Position numbers and translations under genes: made by a program. From the NCBI RefSeq assembly GCF_015560805.1, contig NZ_JADMSO010000001.1:186001-250000 (forward strand): 64,000 nt of DNA, given 5' to 3'. Positions 43,196 through 50,955 of the stretch are shown here, in pieces (position 1 is the stretch's first letter; every line of letters begins with the position of its first letter). The notes under the pieces are model-generated. The model did no database searches, was not told the origin of the DNA, and saw nothing but the letters and a program-made list of their open reading frames with translations. Source of the stretch: Mediterraneibacter glycyrrhizinilyticus (GTDB lineage Bacteria > Bacillota > Clostridia > Lachnospirales > Lachnospiraceae).

Positions 43196-44290
43196 ATGAA
43201 TTTATCAGACTCAAAGAAAAAACTTGCGTTGGCGGGCATCGTATGCGGACTTGTGGCGGTATGTCTTGCCATCTATGGAAATCCGGCGAATATGGCATTT
43301 TGTATCGCGTGCTTCATCCGTGATATGGCAGGTGCGCTTGGGATGCATCAGGCGGAGGTCGTTCAGTATGCGAGACCGGAGATCATCGGACTGGTGCTCG
43401 GTGCGTTTATCATTTCATTTGCAACAAAAGAATATCGTTCCACCGGGGGTTCATCTCCGATGATCCGTTTTGTGCTTGGGATGATCATTATGATCGGATC
43501 GCTTGTATTCTTAGGCTGTCCGCTGCGTATGGTCCTCAGAATGTCCGCGGGCGACGGAAATGCGTGGGTGGCGCTGATCGGATTTATCCTCGGCGTGGGA
43601 ACCGGAGCGTTTGCATTGAAGAAAGGGTTCAGTCTGGGACGCGCCTATGTGACGAATAAAACAGGCGGCATGGTACTGCCGGCGCTGATGGTGGGCGTGC
43701 TGCTGCTGAGTGTGTTTACGTCGCTTCTGAAATCCAGTGAATCCGGTCCGGGAAGCATGCATGCGCCGCTGATCCTTTCTCTGATCGGCGGGCTGATCTT
43801 CGGAGCGTTTGCACAGAAATCCAGAATGTGCTTTGCAGGCGGTATCCGCGACGTGATCCTGATGAAAAATTTTGATCTGCTGACCGTGATCGTCGGATTA
43901 TTTGCGGTGATGCTTGTGTACAATCTTGTGAGCGGCAATTTCGTGTTGGGATTCAACACACCGGGTGTGATCGCCCATTCCGAACATCTGTGGAATATTC
44001 TTGGAATGTATGCGGTCGGATTTGCGGCAGTGTTGGCAGGGGGATGTCCGCTGCGCCAGCTGATCTTGGCAGGACAGGGATCTTCCGATTCCGCAGTGAC
44101 GGTTCTCGGAATGTTTGTCGGGGCGGCGCTCTGCCACAATTTCGGACTGGCTTCCAGCGGAACGTCCCTGAATCCGGAGACGAAAGAACTGGTGGCGGGA
44201 GCAGTGACGACCAACGGAAAGATCGCGCTTGTGATCTGCATCGTCGTTTGTTTTGTGATCGCATTTACGAATAAAAGAAAAGAAGCGTAG
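43196..44290 (+). CDS. yedE: YedE-family putative selenium transporter
   Basis: 364 aa, about nine to ten membrane segments, ATG 43196 after AAAGGAGAG. It belongs to the YeeE/YedE family of sulfur/selenium permeases: GNPANMAFCIACFIRD, FLGCPLRMVLRMSAGDG, FAQKSRMCFAGGIRD and GGCPLRQLILAGQG each carry the conserved thiol-pathway cysteine. The subfamily is restricted to selenium gene clusters and is predicted to import a selenium compound. Confidence 0.93.
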   Translation: MNLSDSKKKLALAGIVCGLVAVCLAIYGNPANMAFCIACFIRDMAGALGMHQAEVVQYARPEIIGLVLGAFIISFATKEYRSTGGSSPMIRFVLGMIIMIGSLVFLGCPLRMVLRMSAGDGNAWVALIGFILGVGTGAFALKKGFSLGRAYVTNKTGGMVLPALMVGVLLLSVFTSLLKSSESGPGSMHAPLILSLIGGLIFGAFAQKSRMCFAGGIRDVILMKNFDLLTVIVGLFAVMLVYNLVSGNFVLGFNTPGVIAHSEHLWNILGMYAVGFAAVLAGGCPLRQLILAGQGSSDSAVTVLGMFVGAALCHNFGLASSGTSLNPETKELVAGAVTTNGKIALVICIVVCFVIAFTNKRKEA

Positions 44291-44303
44291 GAGGGAATCA
44301 GCC

Positions 44304-44507
44304 ATGAAAATAGTAGACGCAAGAGGACTTTCCTGTCCGGAACCGTTGATGCTGACGGCGGAGGCATTGAAAAATTCCGATGAATCTGTTAAAATTCTTG
44401 TGACAGAACCGCATCAGAAAATGAATGTGGAAAAATATGCAAAGGATCACGGCAGAAAGGCAGTTTCCACGGAAAGTGGAGATGGATTTGAAATCGTGAT
44501 AGAGTAG
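44304..44507 (+). CDS. TusA/SirA-like sulfur (selenium) carrier protein
   Basis: 67 aa. The persulfide-forming cysteine is Cys11 in DARGLSCPEPLML (CPxP motif). It is 13 nt after yedE with an AGGAGGG site. YedE and TusA genes are frequently paired; it probably accepts the atom imported by YedE. Confidence 0.92.
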   Translation: MKIVDARGLSCPEPLMLTAEALKNSDESVKILVTEPHQKMNVEKYAKDHGRKAVSTESGDGFEIVIE

Positions 44508-44510
44508 AGG

Positions 44511-44747
44511 ATGAGACAGAAAGAATTAAAACTGGTCGTGACATTTCATACAACGGCAGATGCGATGGCGATGGAAAAAGCGTGTAAAAACGCAGCGGTT
44601 CCGGGGAGATTGATCCCGGTTCCGAGGATGATCTCTGCCGGCTGCGGACTGGCATGGTGCGCCGGACTTGAGAACAGGGCGCAGATCGTCGGATTGATGG
44701 AACAGACCGGGATCGAGCAGGAAGAACTGCATGAGTGTATGGTCTGA
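44511..44747 (+). CDS. DUF3343 protein (putative Se/S carrier-like)
   Basis: 78 aa beginning three bases after the TusA-like stop. It contains FHTTADAMAMEKACKNA and RLIPVPRMISAGCGLAW; the glycine-cysteine pair is the conserved feature of DUF3343 proteins, which occur beside YedE and selenium genes. Function unproven; a chaperone or carrier role is inferred from context. Confidence 0.88.
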   Translation: MRQKELKLVVTFHTTADAMAMEKACKNAAVPGRLIPVPRMISAGCGLAWCAGLENRAQIVGLMEQTGIEQEELHECMV

Positions 44748-44755
44748 GTGATTTT

Positions 44756-44855
44756 GGGGGCAGAAAGGCGACTGGTGTGTCTCCTGGTCTTCAAAACCAG
44801 TGTGGGGCTTAAAGAAGAAGTCCCGGGTGGGTTCGATTCCCACATGTCCTCGCCA
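44756..44855 (+). tRNA. selC: tRNA-Sec (selenocysteine, anticodon TCA)
   Basis: A 100-nt tRNA with an anticodon stem CTGGT/ACCAG and loop CTTCAAA (anticodon TCA). It has a long variable arm (GGGGCTT paired with AAGTCCC), a T arm GTGGG-TTCGATT-CCCAC, discriminator G and an encoded CCA. The acceptor GGGGGCAG against ATGTCCTC gives seven pairs including two G-U, with the eighth position mismatched; the D stem is GGCGAC/GTCTCC with one mismatch. It completes the island, only 8 nt after the DUF3343 gene. Confidence 0.93.
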
Positions 44856-44881
44856 AAAAAAGAAAAAGCAAAGATGATAGG

Positions 44882-44920
44882 AAAGACAGTTGATTTCACA
44901 TAAGAAATTGATTGTCTTTT
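44882..44920 (+). terminator. Terminator after tRNA-Sec
   Basis: AAAGACAGTTGATTTC and GAAATTGATTGTCTTT form a 16-bp stem with three imperfect pairs and a 6-nt loop, followed by a T run that merges into repeat copy C. Confidence 0.8.
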
Positions 44921-45014
44921 TTTGTATAGACGACGAGCCAAAGTCCGGGCTTGCCCGAGACCTTGGCGATTGCTTACAATCCCGGAATGTGCCTCTTGGC
45001 ACTTCCGGTGATTT
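44921..45014 (+). repeat. Dispersed ~95-nt repeat, copy C
   Basis: 94 nt closely matching copies A (in hydF) and B. Both internal hairpins are best formed here: GCCAAAGTCCGGGC/GCCCGAGACCTTGGC and CCGGAATGTGCC/GGCACTTCCGG. On the minus strand it keeps the same open frame as in hydF (SPEVPRGTFRDCKQSPRSRA). Confidence 0.92.
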
Positions 45015-45129
45015 GAAAGATTTCATGCCGCAGTAAAAGGTCTGGGCACGATTTTTAAGACCGGTTTAAAAGTGTTGCTTTGGCAGGTGTTGATTTGTTA
45101 TAAAAAGATTGTATTTATCGTCTTTTTTC

Positions 45130-45158
45130 TTGTACAGAATTTACAGATAAGATATAAT
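45130..45158 (+). promoter_or_regulatory. Sigma-A promoter of the ECF sigma operon
   Basis: TTGTAC, a 17-nt spacer and TATAAT, ending about 40 nt before the sigma factor ATG. Confidence 0.75.
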
Positions 45159-45165
45159 AAGAGCA

Positions 45166-45194
45166 TGTAACTTTTGAGAGAGATAAAAGGTATT
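45166..45194 (+). promoter_or_regulatory. Candidate ECF-type promoter motif upstream of the sigma gene
   Basis: TGTAAC, 16 nt, AGGTATT. The same pair with identical spacing occurs at 46242-46270 before the transglutaminase-like lipoprotein gene. Here it ends 4 nt before the ATG, so it would give a leaderless message, and AAAGG may simply be the ribosome binding site. Confidence 0.35.
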
Positions 45195-45198
45195 ACCT

Positions 45199-45720
45199 AT
45201 GAAAGAAGAACTGTTTGGCAGACATGGGACCGTCAATGCAGAGACGGCGATTTATACTTACGGAGAGATGGTTTACAGGCTCGCATTGATCCAGATGAAG
45301 AACAGGAGCGAAGCGGACGATGTGTTTCAGGAAGTGTTTCTGAGACTGGTCAAATATAAAGACAGGATCCGGAGTGAAGAACATCTGAAAGCATGGCTTT
45401 TGCGGGTGACATTAAACTGCTGTAAAAAAGAGTTCGACAAAGCCTTTCGCAGGAATACCGTTGCGATGGAAAAGGAATGCAAAAGCGAAGAAAGTTATGA
45501 GATGGAGATGCCGGGTAATCCGGTGTATGAAGCGGTTCTTGCACTTCCGGAGAATTATAAAAGCGTCGTGCACCTGTTCTATTATGAGCAGTATTCCGTG
45601 CGGGAGATCGGCAAGATTCTGGAAGTTTCAGAGTCTGTCGTCAAGACGCGGCTTTACCGTGGACGCGAGATGTTGAAAGAAGCGTTGAAAGGAGAGTGGG
45701 AGAGTGCAGGAAGAATTTAG
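45199..45720 (+). CDS. ECF-type RNA polymerase sigma factor
   Basis: 173 aa. Region 2 is visible as MVYRLALIQMKNRSEADDVFQEVFLRLVKYKDRI, followed by AWLLRVTLNCCKKEFDKAFRR. Region 4 has LPENYKSVVHLFYYEQYSVREIGKILEVSESVVKTRLYRGREMLK. It pairs with the overlapping anti-sigma gene and probably responds to cell-envelope stress; the downstream lipoprotein genes are candidate targets. Confidence 0.93.
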   Translation: MKEELFGRHGTVNAETAIYTYGEMVYRLALIQMKNRSEADDVFQEVFLRLVKYKDRIRSEEHLKAWLLRVTLNCCKKEFDKAFRRNTVAMEKECKSEESYEMEMPGNPVYEAVLALPENYKSVVHLFYYEQYSVREIGKILEVSESVVKTRLYRGREMLKEALKGEWESAGRI

Positions 45721-46225
45721 AGAAGAATATCGAAAAGCCAATGACAGTGTTCATGTACCGGAAGAACTGATGGAGCGGACGGTAAAGGCAGTCAGAACCG
45801 AGGAGCGCAGACAGAAGACGAGGTATTTTTGGAAATATGCGGCGATGGCGGCATGTGTCTGTATTGTCTGTTTTGGCGGCTGGAAACTGACGATGGGTGA
45901 TCGGATCCGCGTGCAGGATGTGACATTTTCTTCCGGAGAGATGCAGATCGGGCTGACCCTTGGGAATCAAGAGGCGAAGCCGGATGGTGAGGAGAAAAAA
46001 GAACAGCTTACGGTTGAGACATATCAGATGGAAGAAAAGGGGAACGTTCCGGAAGAATTGTGGGCGGTGGAACCGAGCCGGATCAATGGAGAAGAGGTTT
46101 TCCTTGGACAGACGGAAGACGGCAGACTTCATGCAGCATATGAAACAGGCGGACAGATTTACTATATAATAGAAGAAAGCGGCGACCGCGATTTTCTGAT
46201 CGAATATTTGAAAAATAATTTATAA
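45704..46225 (+). CDS. Probable membrane anti-sigma factor
   Basis: 173 aa from GTG 45704, overlapping the sigma gene by 17 nt. A short cytoplasmic N terminus (~45 residues, charged helices) is followed by one membrane segment (YAAMAACVCIVCFGGWKL) and an external domain of about 105 residues. Layout and position match anti-sigma factors paired with ECF sigmas, but I recognise no named family. Confidence 0.78.
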   Translation: MQEEFREEYRKANDSVHVPEELMERTVKAVRTEERRQKTRYFWKYAAMAACVCIVCFGGWKLTMGDRIRVQDVTFSSGEMQIGLTLGNQEAKPDGEEKKEQLTVETYQMEEKGNVPEELWAVEPSRINGEEVFLGQTEDGRLHAAYETGGQIYYIIEESGDRDFLIEYLKNNL

Positions 46226-46241
46226 AATATTTTGTGAAATC

Positions 46242-46275
46242 TGTAACCTTTTAAAACGCGGAAAGGTATTATAAT
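46242..46275 (+). promoter_or_regulatory. Promoter region of the transglutaminase-like lipoprotein gene
   Basis: TGTAAC, 16 nt, AGGTATT (candidate ECF-type promoter), overlapped by a TATAAT at 46270-46275 that could serve the housekeeping sigma. Confidence 0.4.
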
Positions 46276-46369
46276 CAGAAACACAAAAATACAGCCGCTC
46301 AAAGCAGGGAAACGAACTGGGGGCGCGGCAGACAGTTGCCTGGGAAAAGTTGATCGAGAGGAAAAGCGC

Positions 46370-48796
46370 ATGAAGAGAAAATATCAGCGGATAGGAATCA
46401 GTGTATTATTGGCATCTTCCCTTTTGCTGACGGCATGTCAGGGACAGGGAGAGACGAAAGAGAAGACGGATGGGGACGGAAAAGAAAAGCAGGCGTCGAT
46501 GGAGACGGCAAAGCTGGCGGATTCCATCCGGCAGAAATACGAAGAGAATTATGTGTATGCAGAGCCGATCAAAGATGTGGCGCGCGATGAACATTTGAAA
46601 CTGCAGATGGGATTCGACATTATGAATTCTGAATTTACTGAATACACGCAGATCGTAAATGTGTTCAAAGATGCGGAACTGACGCAGCCCATCGGATCTC
46701 ATTTTGAATGGGATGAGGAGACAAAAGAGCTGGAGGTCACTCCGCCGCGGTGGAGTGTCGGCGGGATCATGAGCGAGGGACTGAGCGAGGAAGATCCGGG
46801 TTATCAACCGGCAGATACTTCCCTGTTTGACAAAGGAGAACTCAACGATTGGGGAAACCTCCCGCAGTATTACATGGTGCAGTATGTGGATCTGGAGACC
46901 GGAGAACAACTGGAAAAGCCGATCGTCACCGTGTTTACCGTTGATTTTGAAGTGGACCGGGCGCCAAAGGTCTCGCTTTCGATCGACGAGGACGGAATAC
47001 CGGTGTTCCGCTGGAAAGAGGTGGACGGAGCCGAACGTTATTATGTGATGAGCATGACGTATTCGGAAGAGAACGGTCTTTCCGGAGACGGATGGGTAGA
47101 AGGAAGTACGACAAAGACCGAGTGGAAACCGGAGTCGACGGCCAAATTTATCACTTATGATGTGTCGGAAGCGGAGCGGCAGGATCCGGCTGTCGTAGAA
47201 AAGTATGGAGAGGGAACCGGAGCGATCCCGAAAGATTCCGAGTATGAGACTTATTATTGCGTGATCGCGGCATCGGAAGACGGTACTTCCGCGATGAGCA
47301 ATCTGCTGGACGAGAAAGCGATCGCCCGAAAAGTTCCGTATATGGAAGAAGTTAAGATGAGTCTGGATCAGGAGGGCTCCAATTATGTGGACAGCTTTGC
47401 GGAGATGCCGTCGTACAAATGGGTGACGATGTGCGACGGAACATTGGTTCAGAAGATCATCAATTATGATTTTGAAAATGCAAAAGCGACAACCGAGACA
47501 TGGGGCGAATACGAAAAAGAGGATATGTCGGATCTGAAAGTCGTTGAAAAAGACATTGTCAAAGTACCTTATGTGATCGACGGAACCGGTTTTGACGGAA
47601 CGGTTGTCATTGAAAATTATAATCCCGATACATGGGAAGAAGAACTGGAAAGAATCCATCAGAGACAGGAACAGCTTCGGAGCCGGGGCGGAGCCGTGAC
47701 GCCGGAGATGACCGAGGGCGAAAGCGGTGAAGGCGGAAAGAACGAGGATAAGAAACCGGATGATGCGGAATCGGAGGATGCGAAACCGGAGGAAAACGTG
47801 CAGGATGCAAAATATCCGGTAACCGCGAACAGTGCGCTCAGCGAGTATCTGGCAGTGAATATGATGAATGGAAATACACGGATCGATCTGAAAGATTTTC
47901 CGGAAAGTGCAGATACGTCCTATCTTCTGGATGCATGGGAGGAAGCTGTTTACCAGAATCCGCTTGTGATCGGCGTTACGAGCGCCTCCATTTTAGATGA
48001 TGGAAGAACGCTGGCGGTGGAATACGATACGGAAGCGGATGTGATCAAAGAGAAACAAAAAGAGATCACGGAAGAAGTGAAAAAAGTTGTCGGTCAGATC
48101 ATCAAAGACGATATGACCGAACTGGAAAAAGAGATGGCGATCAATCAGTATCTGTGCGATACGGCAGAGTATGATATGGAGGCGCTGGAAAATGCCGAGG
48201 AAAATAATTTCGCAGGCGTGGATGAAGAATTCAACGATTCCTTTACTCCGTACGGCGTACTTCTGAATCAGGTCGGAGTATGTTCCAGCTATGCGGGGGC
48301 GTTTAAGCTGCTGGCCCAGGAAGCCGGACTGGAATGTATCGTGGTGACCGGCAATCTGGACGGAGATCTGCCGCACGCATGGAACAAGGTGAAGATCGAC
48401 GGCGAATGGCAGATCGTCGATTCCACCAACAATGACAATGAGCTGATACTCAATGCGCTTCTGAACCTGCCGGATCATGCGGCGGATAAAGTGCTTGTGG
48501 AAGATGAACGGTATGCGTTGGATCCAATCGTCAAAGAGTATAAGGCACAGACGGACGAGAAAGAATATTATCGGATCAATGGCAAATTCTTCGAGCAAAG
48601 TGAAATCACAAAGCCACTGAGTGAAGCACTCGGAAAAGAGGGAACGGCAGTGCTTCGTACAGATTATACATTGAGTGACGAAGAGTTCATGAACATTGCA
48701 CAGGCGGTGGTCGAACAGTCCGGACAGGAGGAACTTTCTGGTTATTACTGGATGGGCGTGATCTATCTGACAAAAGAAGAGATGGCAGAGCCGTAA
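46370..48796 (+). CDS. Large transglutaminase-domain lipoprotein
   Basis: 808 aa surface protein. The signal peptide ends in the lipobox LLTAC (Cys23). Residues ~180-330 contain fibronectin-type-like beta strands, and a Pro/Glu/Asp/Lys-rich linker lies near 440-480. The C-terminal part is a transglutaminase-like fold with Cys in GVCSSYAGAFKLLAQEAGL, His in LPHAWNKVKI and Asp in WQIVDSTNND, so the catalytic triad is intact. Such proteins act as cysteine proteases or cross-linking enzymes at the cell wall. It follows the sigma/anti-sigma pair. Confidence 0.87.
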   Translation: MKRKYQRIGISVLLASSLLLTACQGQGETKEKTDGDGKEKQASMETAKLADSIRQKYEENYVYAEPIKDVARDEHLKLQMGFDIMNSEFTEYTQIVNVFKDAELTQPIGSHFEWDEETKELEVTPPRWSVGGIMSEGLSEEDPGYQPADTSLFDKGELNDWGNLPQYYMVQYVDLETGEQLEKPIVTVFTVDFEVDRAPKVSLSIDEDGIPVFRWKEVDGAERYYVMSMTYSEENGLSGDGWVEGSTTKTEWKPESTAKFITYDVSEAERQDPAVVEKYGEGTGAIPKDSEYETYYCVIAASEDGTSAMSNLLDEKAIARKVPYMEEVKMSLDQEGSNYVDSFAEMPSYKWVTMCDGTLVQKIINYDFENAKATTETWGEYEKEDMSDLKVVEKDIVKVPYVIDGTGFDGTVVIENYNPDTWEEELERIHQRQEQLRSRGGAVTPEMTEGESGEGGKNEDKKPDDAESEDAKPEENVQDAKYPVTANSALSEYLAVNMMNGNTRIDLKDFPESADTSYLLDAWEEAVYQNPLVIGVTSASILDDGRTLAVEYDTEADVIKEKQKEITEEVKKVVGQIIKDDMTELEKEMAINQYLCDTAEYDMEALENAEENNFAGVDEEFNDSFTPYGVLLNQVGVCSSYAGAFKLLAQEAGLECIVVTGNLDGDLPHAWNKVKIDGEWQIVDSTNNDNELILNALLNLPDHAADKVLVEDERYALDPIVKEYKAQTDEKEYYRINGKFFEQSEITKPLSEALGKEGTAVLRTDYTLSDEEFMNIAQAVVEQSGQEELSGYYWMGVIYLTKEEMAEP

Positions 48797-48880
48797 ATTG
48801 GCGGGACAGCGCAGTGTAGTCTGAGCGGCGCGGTCGAAGCGCTGCAGCTTCCCGAAAGGGAGAAGTTGAGAGGATATAGC

Positions 48881-48939
48881 TGCCGGGGCAAAAGATGCCT
48901 GACACATTGTTTCGTGCTATGCACTCCCCGGCATTTTAT
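48881..48939 (+). terminator. Terminator after the transglutaminase-like lipoprotein gene
   Basis: TGCCGGGG and CCCCGGCA form a perfect 8-bp stem with a 37-nt loop, followed by TTTTAT. Confidence 0.65.
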
Positions 48940-48975
48940 ATATAAGAATATACATAGCAAAAAGGAGAAAAAGGT

Positions 48976-50424
48976 ATGAAAAGACGTACAAAGAAATTAG
49001 TGGCATTGGGAATGACAGCAGCAATGACAGCCGGGCTGATAGCCGGATGCGGAAAGAAAGCGACGCCGGAAAGCCTGCTGACAGATATGGCGAAGAATCT
49101 CGCAGAGGTAGAGTCTTTGATGGCGAATATCGGAGTCGGAATGGAGATGACAGACGGAACCGATACGATGGGGCTTGAGATGAAAATGGATCTGGAAACG
49201 ATCCTGAAAACAGAGGATACCCACGCAAAAGGTGAAATGAACATCGAAATGATGGGATCTAAGATCGGAACCGAGATCGAGCTGTACAGCGTAAAAGAAG
49301 ATGACAAATATGTCACATATATGAAAGCGGCGGATCAGTGGACAAAAGAAGAAACAGACGTTGAGGACAGTGATTCCGAAGATGCTTCCACTGGAGATTT
49401 TGAAAAAATAGCAGAAGACATCGCGAAAAGTGCAGATGCATTTACGTTGTCAGAAGAAAAGACGGAAGTAGACGGAAAGAAATGTTTTGAACTGAAAGGA
49501 AAGATTGACGGCAGTGAAGTTTCCGATCTGATGGAAGACGAGATGATGGGTGACCTTTCTTCCGCCGGTATGGATTCCGAGGCGTTGGACGAGGTGACGA
49601 TCCCATGTACGATGGAGATTTATGAAGAAGATCTTCTTCCCGCAAAGATTTCCTTTGATATGAAATCCGCAATGGCAGATATGGCAGAGGAGAGCGGTCT
49701 GGAGATCAATGAATTCTACATGGACGTTACTTACGTAGAATTTGACAGTGTTGACGAGATCAAAGTTCCGAAAGATGTGATCGAGGCGGTAGAAGATTCT
49801 GACAGCGGACTGAGCGCATTGTACGAAGACGATTCCGACAGCAAAGAAGAGAAGAACGACAAAGATTCCGATGACAAAGAGAAGGGGCAGGCAAAAGAGC
49901 CGGCAAAACAGAGCGGAGAGCTGGGAAAGACATGGGACAGCTATACCGTACAGATCAATGACAAAGTGCTGACACTGCCATGTACACTGGCAGAGCTGGA
50001 AAGTGCAGGCGTAACGCTTGACAGAGAATACACGCCGGAAGACTATGTGGTAAATGTGGAAGAATATGAACTGGCATGGTTTATGGATGGAAACGGAAAT
50101 GAGATCACAGTAGAAATGGTGAATATGACAGACAAGCCGATCGCGTTAAAAGATTGTGTTGTAGGCGGAATTTCGGTAGATGCATACAGCGTGGAAGAAG
50201 GCGGACTCACAGTGATCTTCCCGGGAGGTATCCAGATCGGATCGACGGAGGCAGATGTACTGGCGGCGTACGGAGAACCATCCGACACATATGAGAGTGA
50301 AGAATATGGAAACTCTTTTATGTGGTATGACGAAAACAGCGAAAACTATTACGATGGCTGCTCGATTGACACGGAACTGGAAACGGGACTGGTAGATTCC
50401 ATGAGCCTGACACATTACGAGTAA
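48976..50424 (+). CDS. Lipoprotein of unknown function
   Basis: 482 aa. Signal peptide with lipobox LIAGC (Cys25). Residues ~30-270 look like the LppX/LolA-type half-barrel lipid-carrier-like fold seen in many Firmicute lipoproteins (repeated strands such as GEMNIEMMGSKIGTEIELY). A Lys/Asp/Glu-rich linker spans about 285-315, and a second domain follows beginning TWDSYTVQINDKVLTLPCTLAELESAG. The protein is very acidic. Function unknown; no catalytic motif seen. Confidence 0.8.
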   Translation: MKRRTKKLVALGMTAAMTAGLIAGCGKKATPESLLTDMAKNLAEVESLMANIGVGMEMTDGTDTMGLEMKMDLETILKTEDTHAKGEMNIEMMGSKIGTEIELYSVKEDDKYVTYMKAADQWTKEETDVEDSDSEDASTGDFEKIAEDIAKSADAFTLSEEKTEVDGKKCFELKGKIDGSEVSDLMEDEMMGDLSSAGMDSEALDEVTIPCTMEIYEEDLLPAKISFDMKSAMADMAEESGLEINEFYMDVTYVEFDSVDEIKVPKDVIEAVEDSDSGLSALYEDDSDSKEEKNDKDSDDKEKGQAKEPAKQSGELGKTWDSYTVQINDKVLTLPCTLAELESAGVTLDREYTPEDYVVNVEEYELAWFMDGNGNEITVEMVNMTDKPIALKDCVVGGISVDAYSVEEGGLTVIFPGGIQIGSTEADVLAAYGEPSDTYESEEYGNSFMWYDENSENYYDGCSIDTELETGLVDSMSLTHYE

Positions 50425-50506
50425 GAAAGAAAACAGATCATTTCTGAAAAAATGAAAAGAGTTTCTTCTATATATAATAGGAAGAAAGTCATAGGAAGAT
50501 AAGATA

Positions 50507-50550
50507 GCGCCGGTGTGCAGGAGAGCATGTTGCCTCTTGTGCACCGGCGT
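50507..50550. repeat. Palindrome after the lipoprotein gene, GTGTACAAGG-like ends
   Basis: CGCCGGTG (50508-50515) pairs with CACCGGCG (50542-50549); the inner sequences GTGTGCAGGAG and CTCTTGTGCAC match the ends of the dispersed palindrome family. It may also terminate the lipoprotein transcript. Confidence 0.55.
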
Positions 50551-50668
50551 TGTCATCGGGAGGAGAAATGCCGCAGCGCAGGTACAGATTTCCGTGCGGC
50601 GGTATTGTGCTAAAACCCGGTATTAAAAATTTGGTGTTAAAATTTTTTAAAAAATTTAAAAAAACTAC

Positions 50669-50697
50669 TTGCAAAATCCGATGTGATTCGCTATACT
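50669..50697 (+). promoter_or_regulatory. Promoter of the S10-spc ribosomal operon
   Basis: TTGCAA, a 17-nt spacer and TATACT, near consensus, with an A-rich upstream tract. Confidence 0.8.
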
Positions 50698-50703
50698 AAG
50701 AGG

Positions 50704-50955
50704 GCTGTGACATGATAGCTGTGAAGCGCGAGGTTGCTGCCGAGACGAAGAATCGTCGATAGCAGGTTTTCCGTGGAGCGAATGTCAAGTTAGGAAACTG
50801 GCGACAAGTCACTGTACGAATCACAACTGATTACTTATTACCAAAAGGGAAGAGTATGAAACAACGTGTGAGTTTCTCACGACACACACGGGAGAGTGTA
50901 CAGTCACCGCTTGTCGTACTGAGTTTAAAAGTACGAAAAGGAGGCGACTTTTTTT
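50704..50955 (+). promoter_or_regulatory. Structured ribosomal operon leader
   Basis: About 250 nt of untranslated leader. CGACAAGTCACTGTAC (50802-50817) pairs over long range with GTACAGTCACCGCTTGTCG (50897-50915) with a two-base bulge. An upstream hairpin is formed by TTGCTGCCGA and TCGATAGCAG. Probably a site of autoregulation by a ribosomal protein; the ligand protein is not known to me. Confidence 0.55.

Larger units (their letters stand above)
50425..50955 (+). other. 531-bp intergenic and leader region before rpsJ
   Basis: No gene. It holds a terminator-like palindrome (50507-50550), AT-rich sequence, the ribosomal operon promoter and a ~250-nt structured leader. Confidence 0.8.

Noticed and set aside
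44526-45026. Minus-strand open frame antisense to the DUF3343 gene and tRNA-Sec
   Set aside because: It is open partly because repeat copy C reads through in the same frame as in hydF. It runs antisense to a conserved gene and a tRNA, and has no ribosome binding site.
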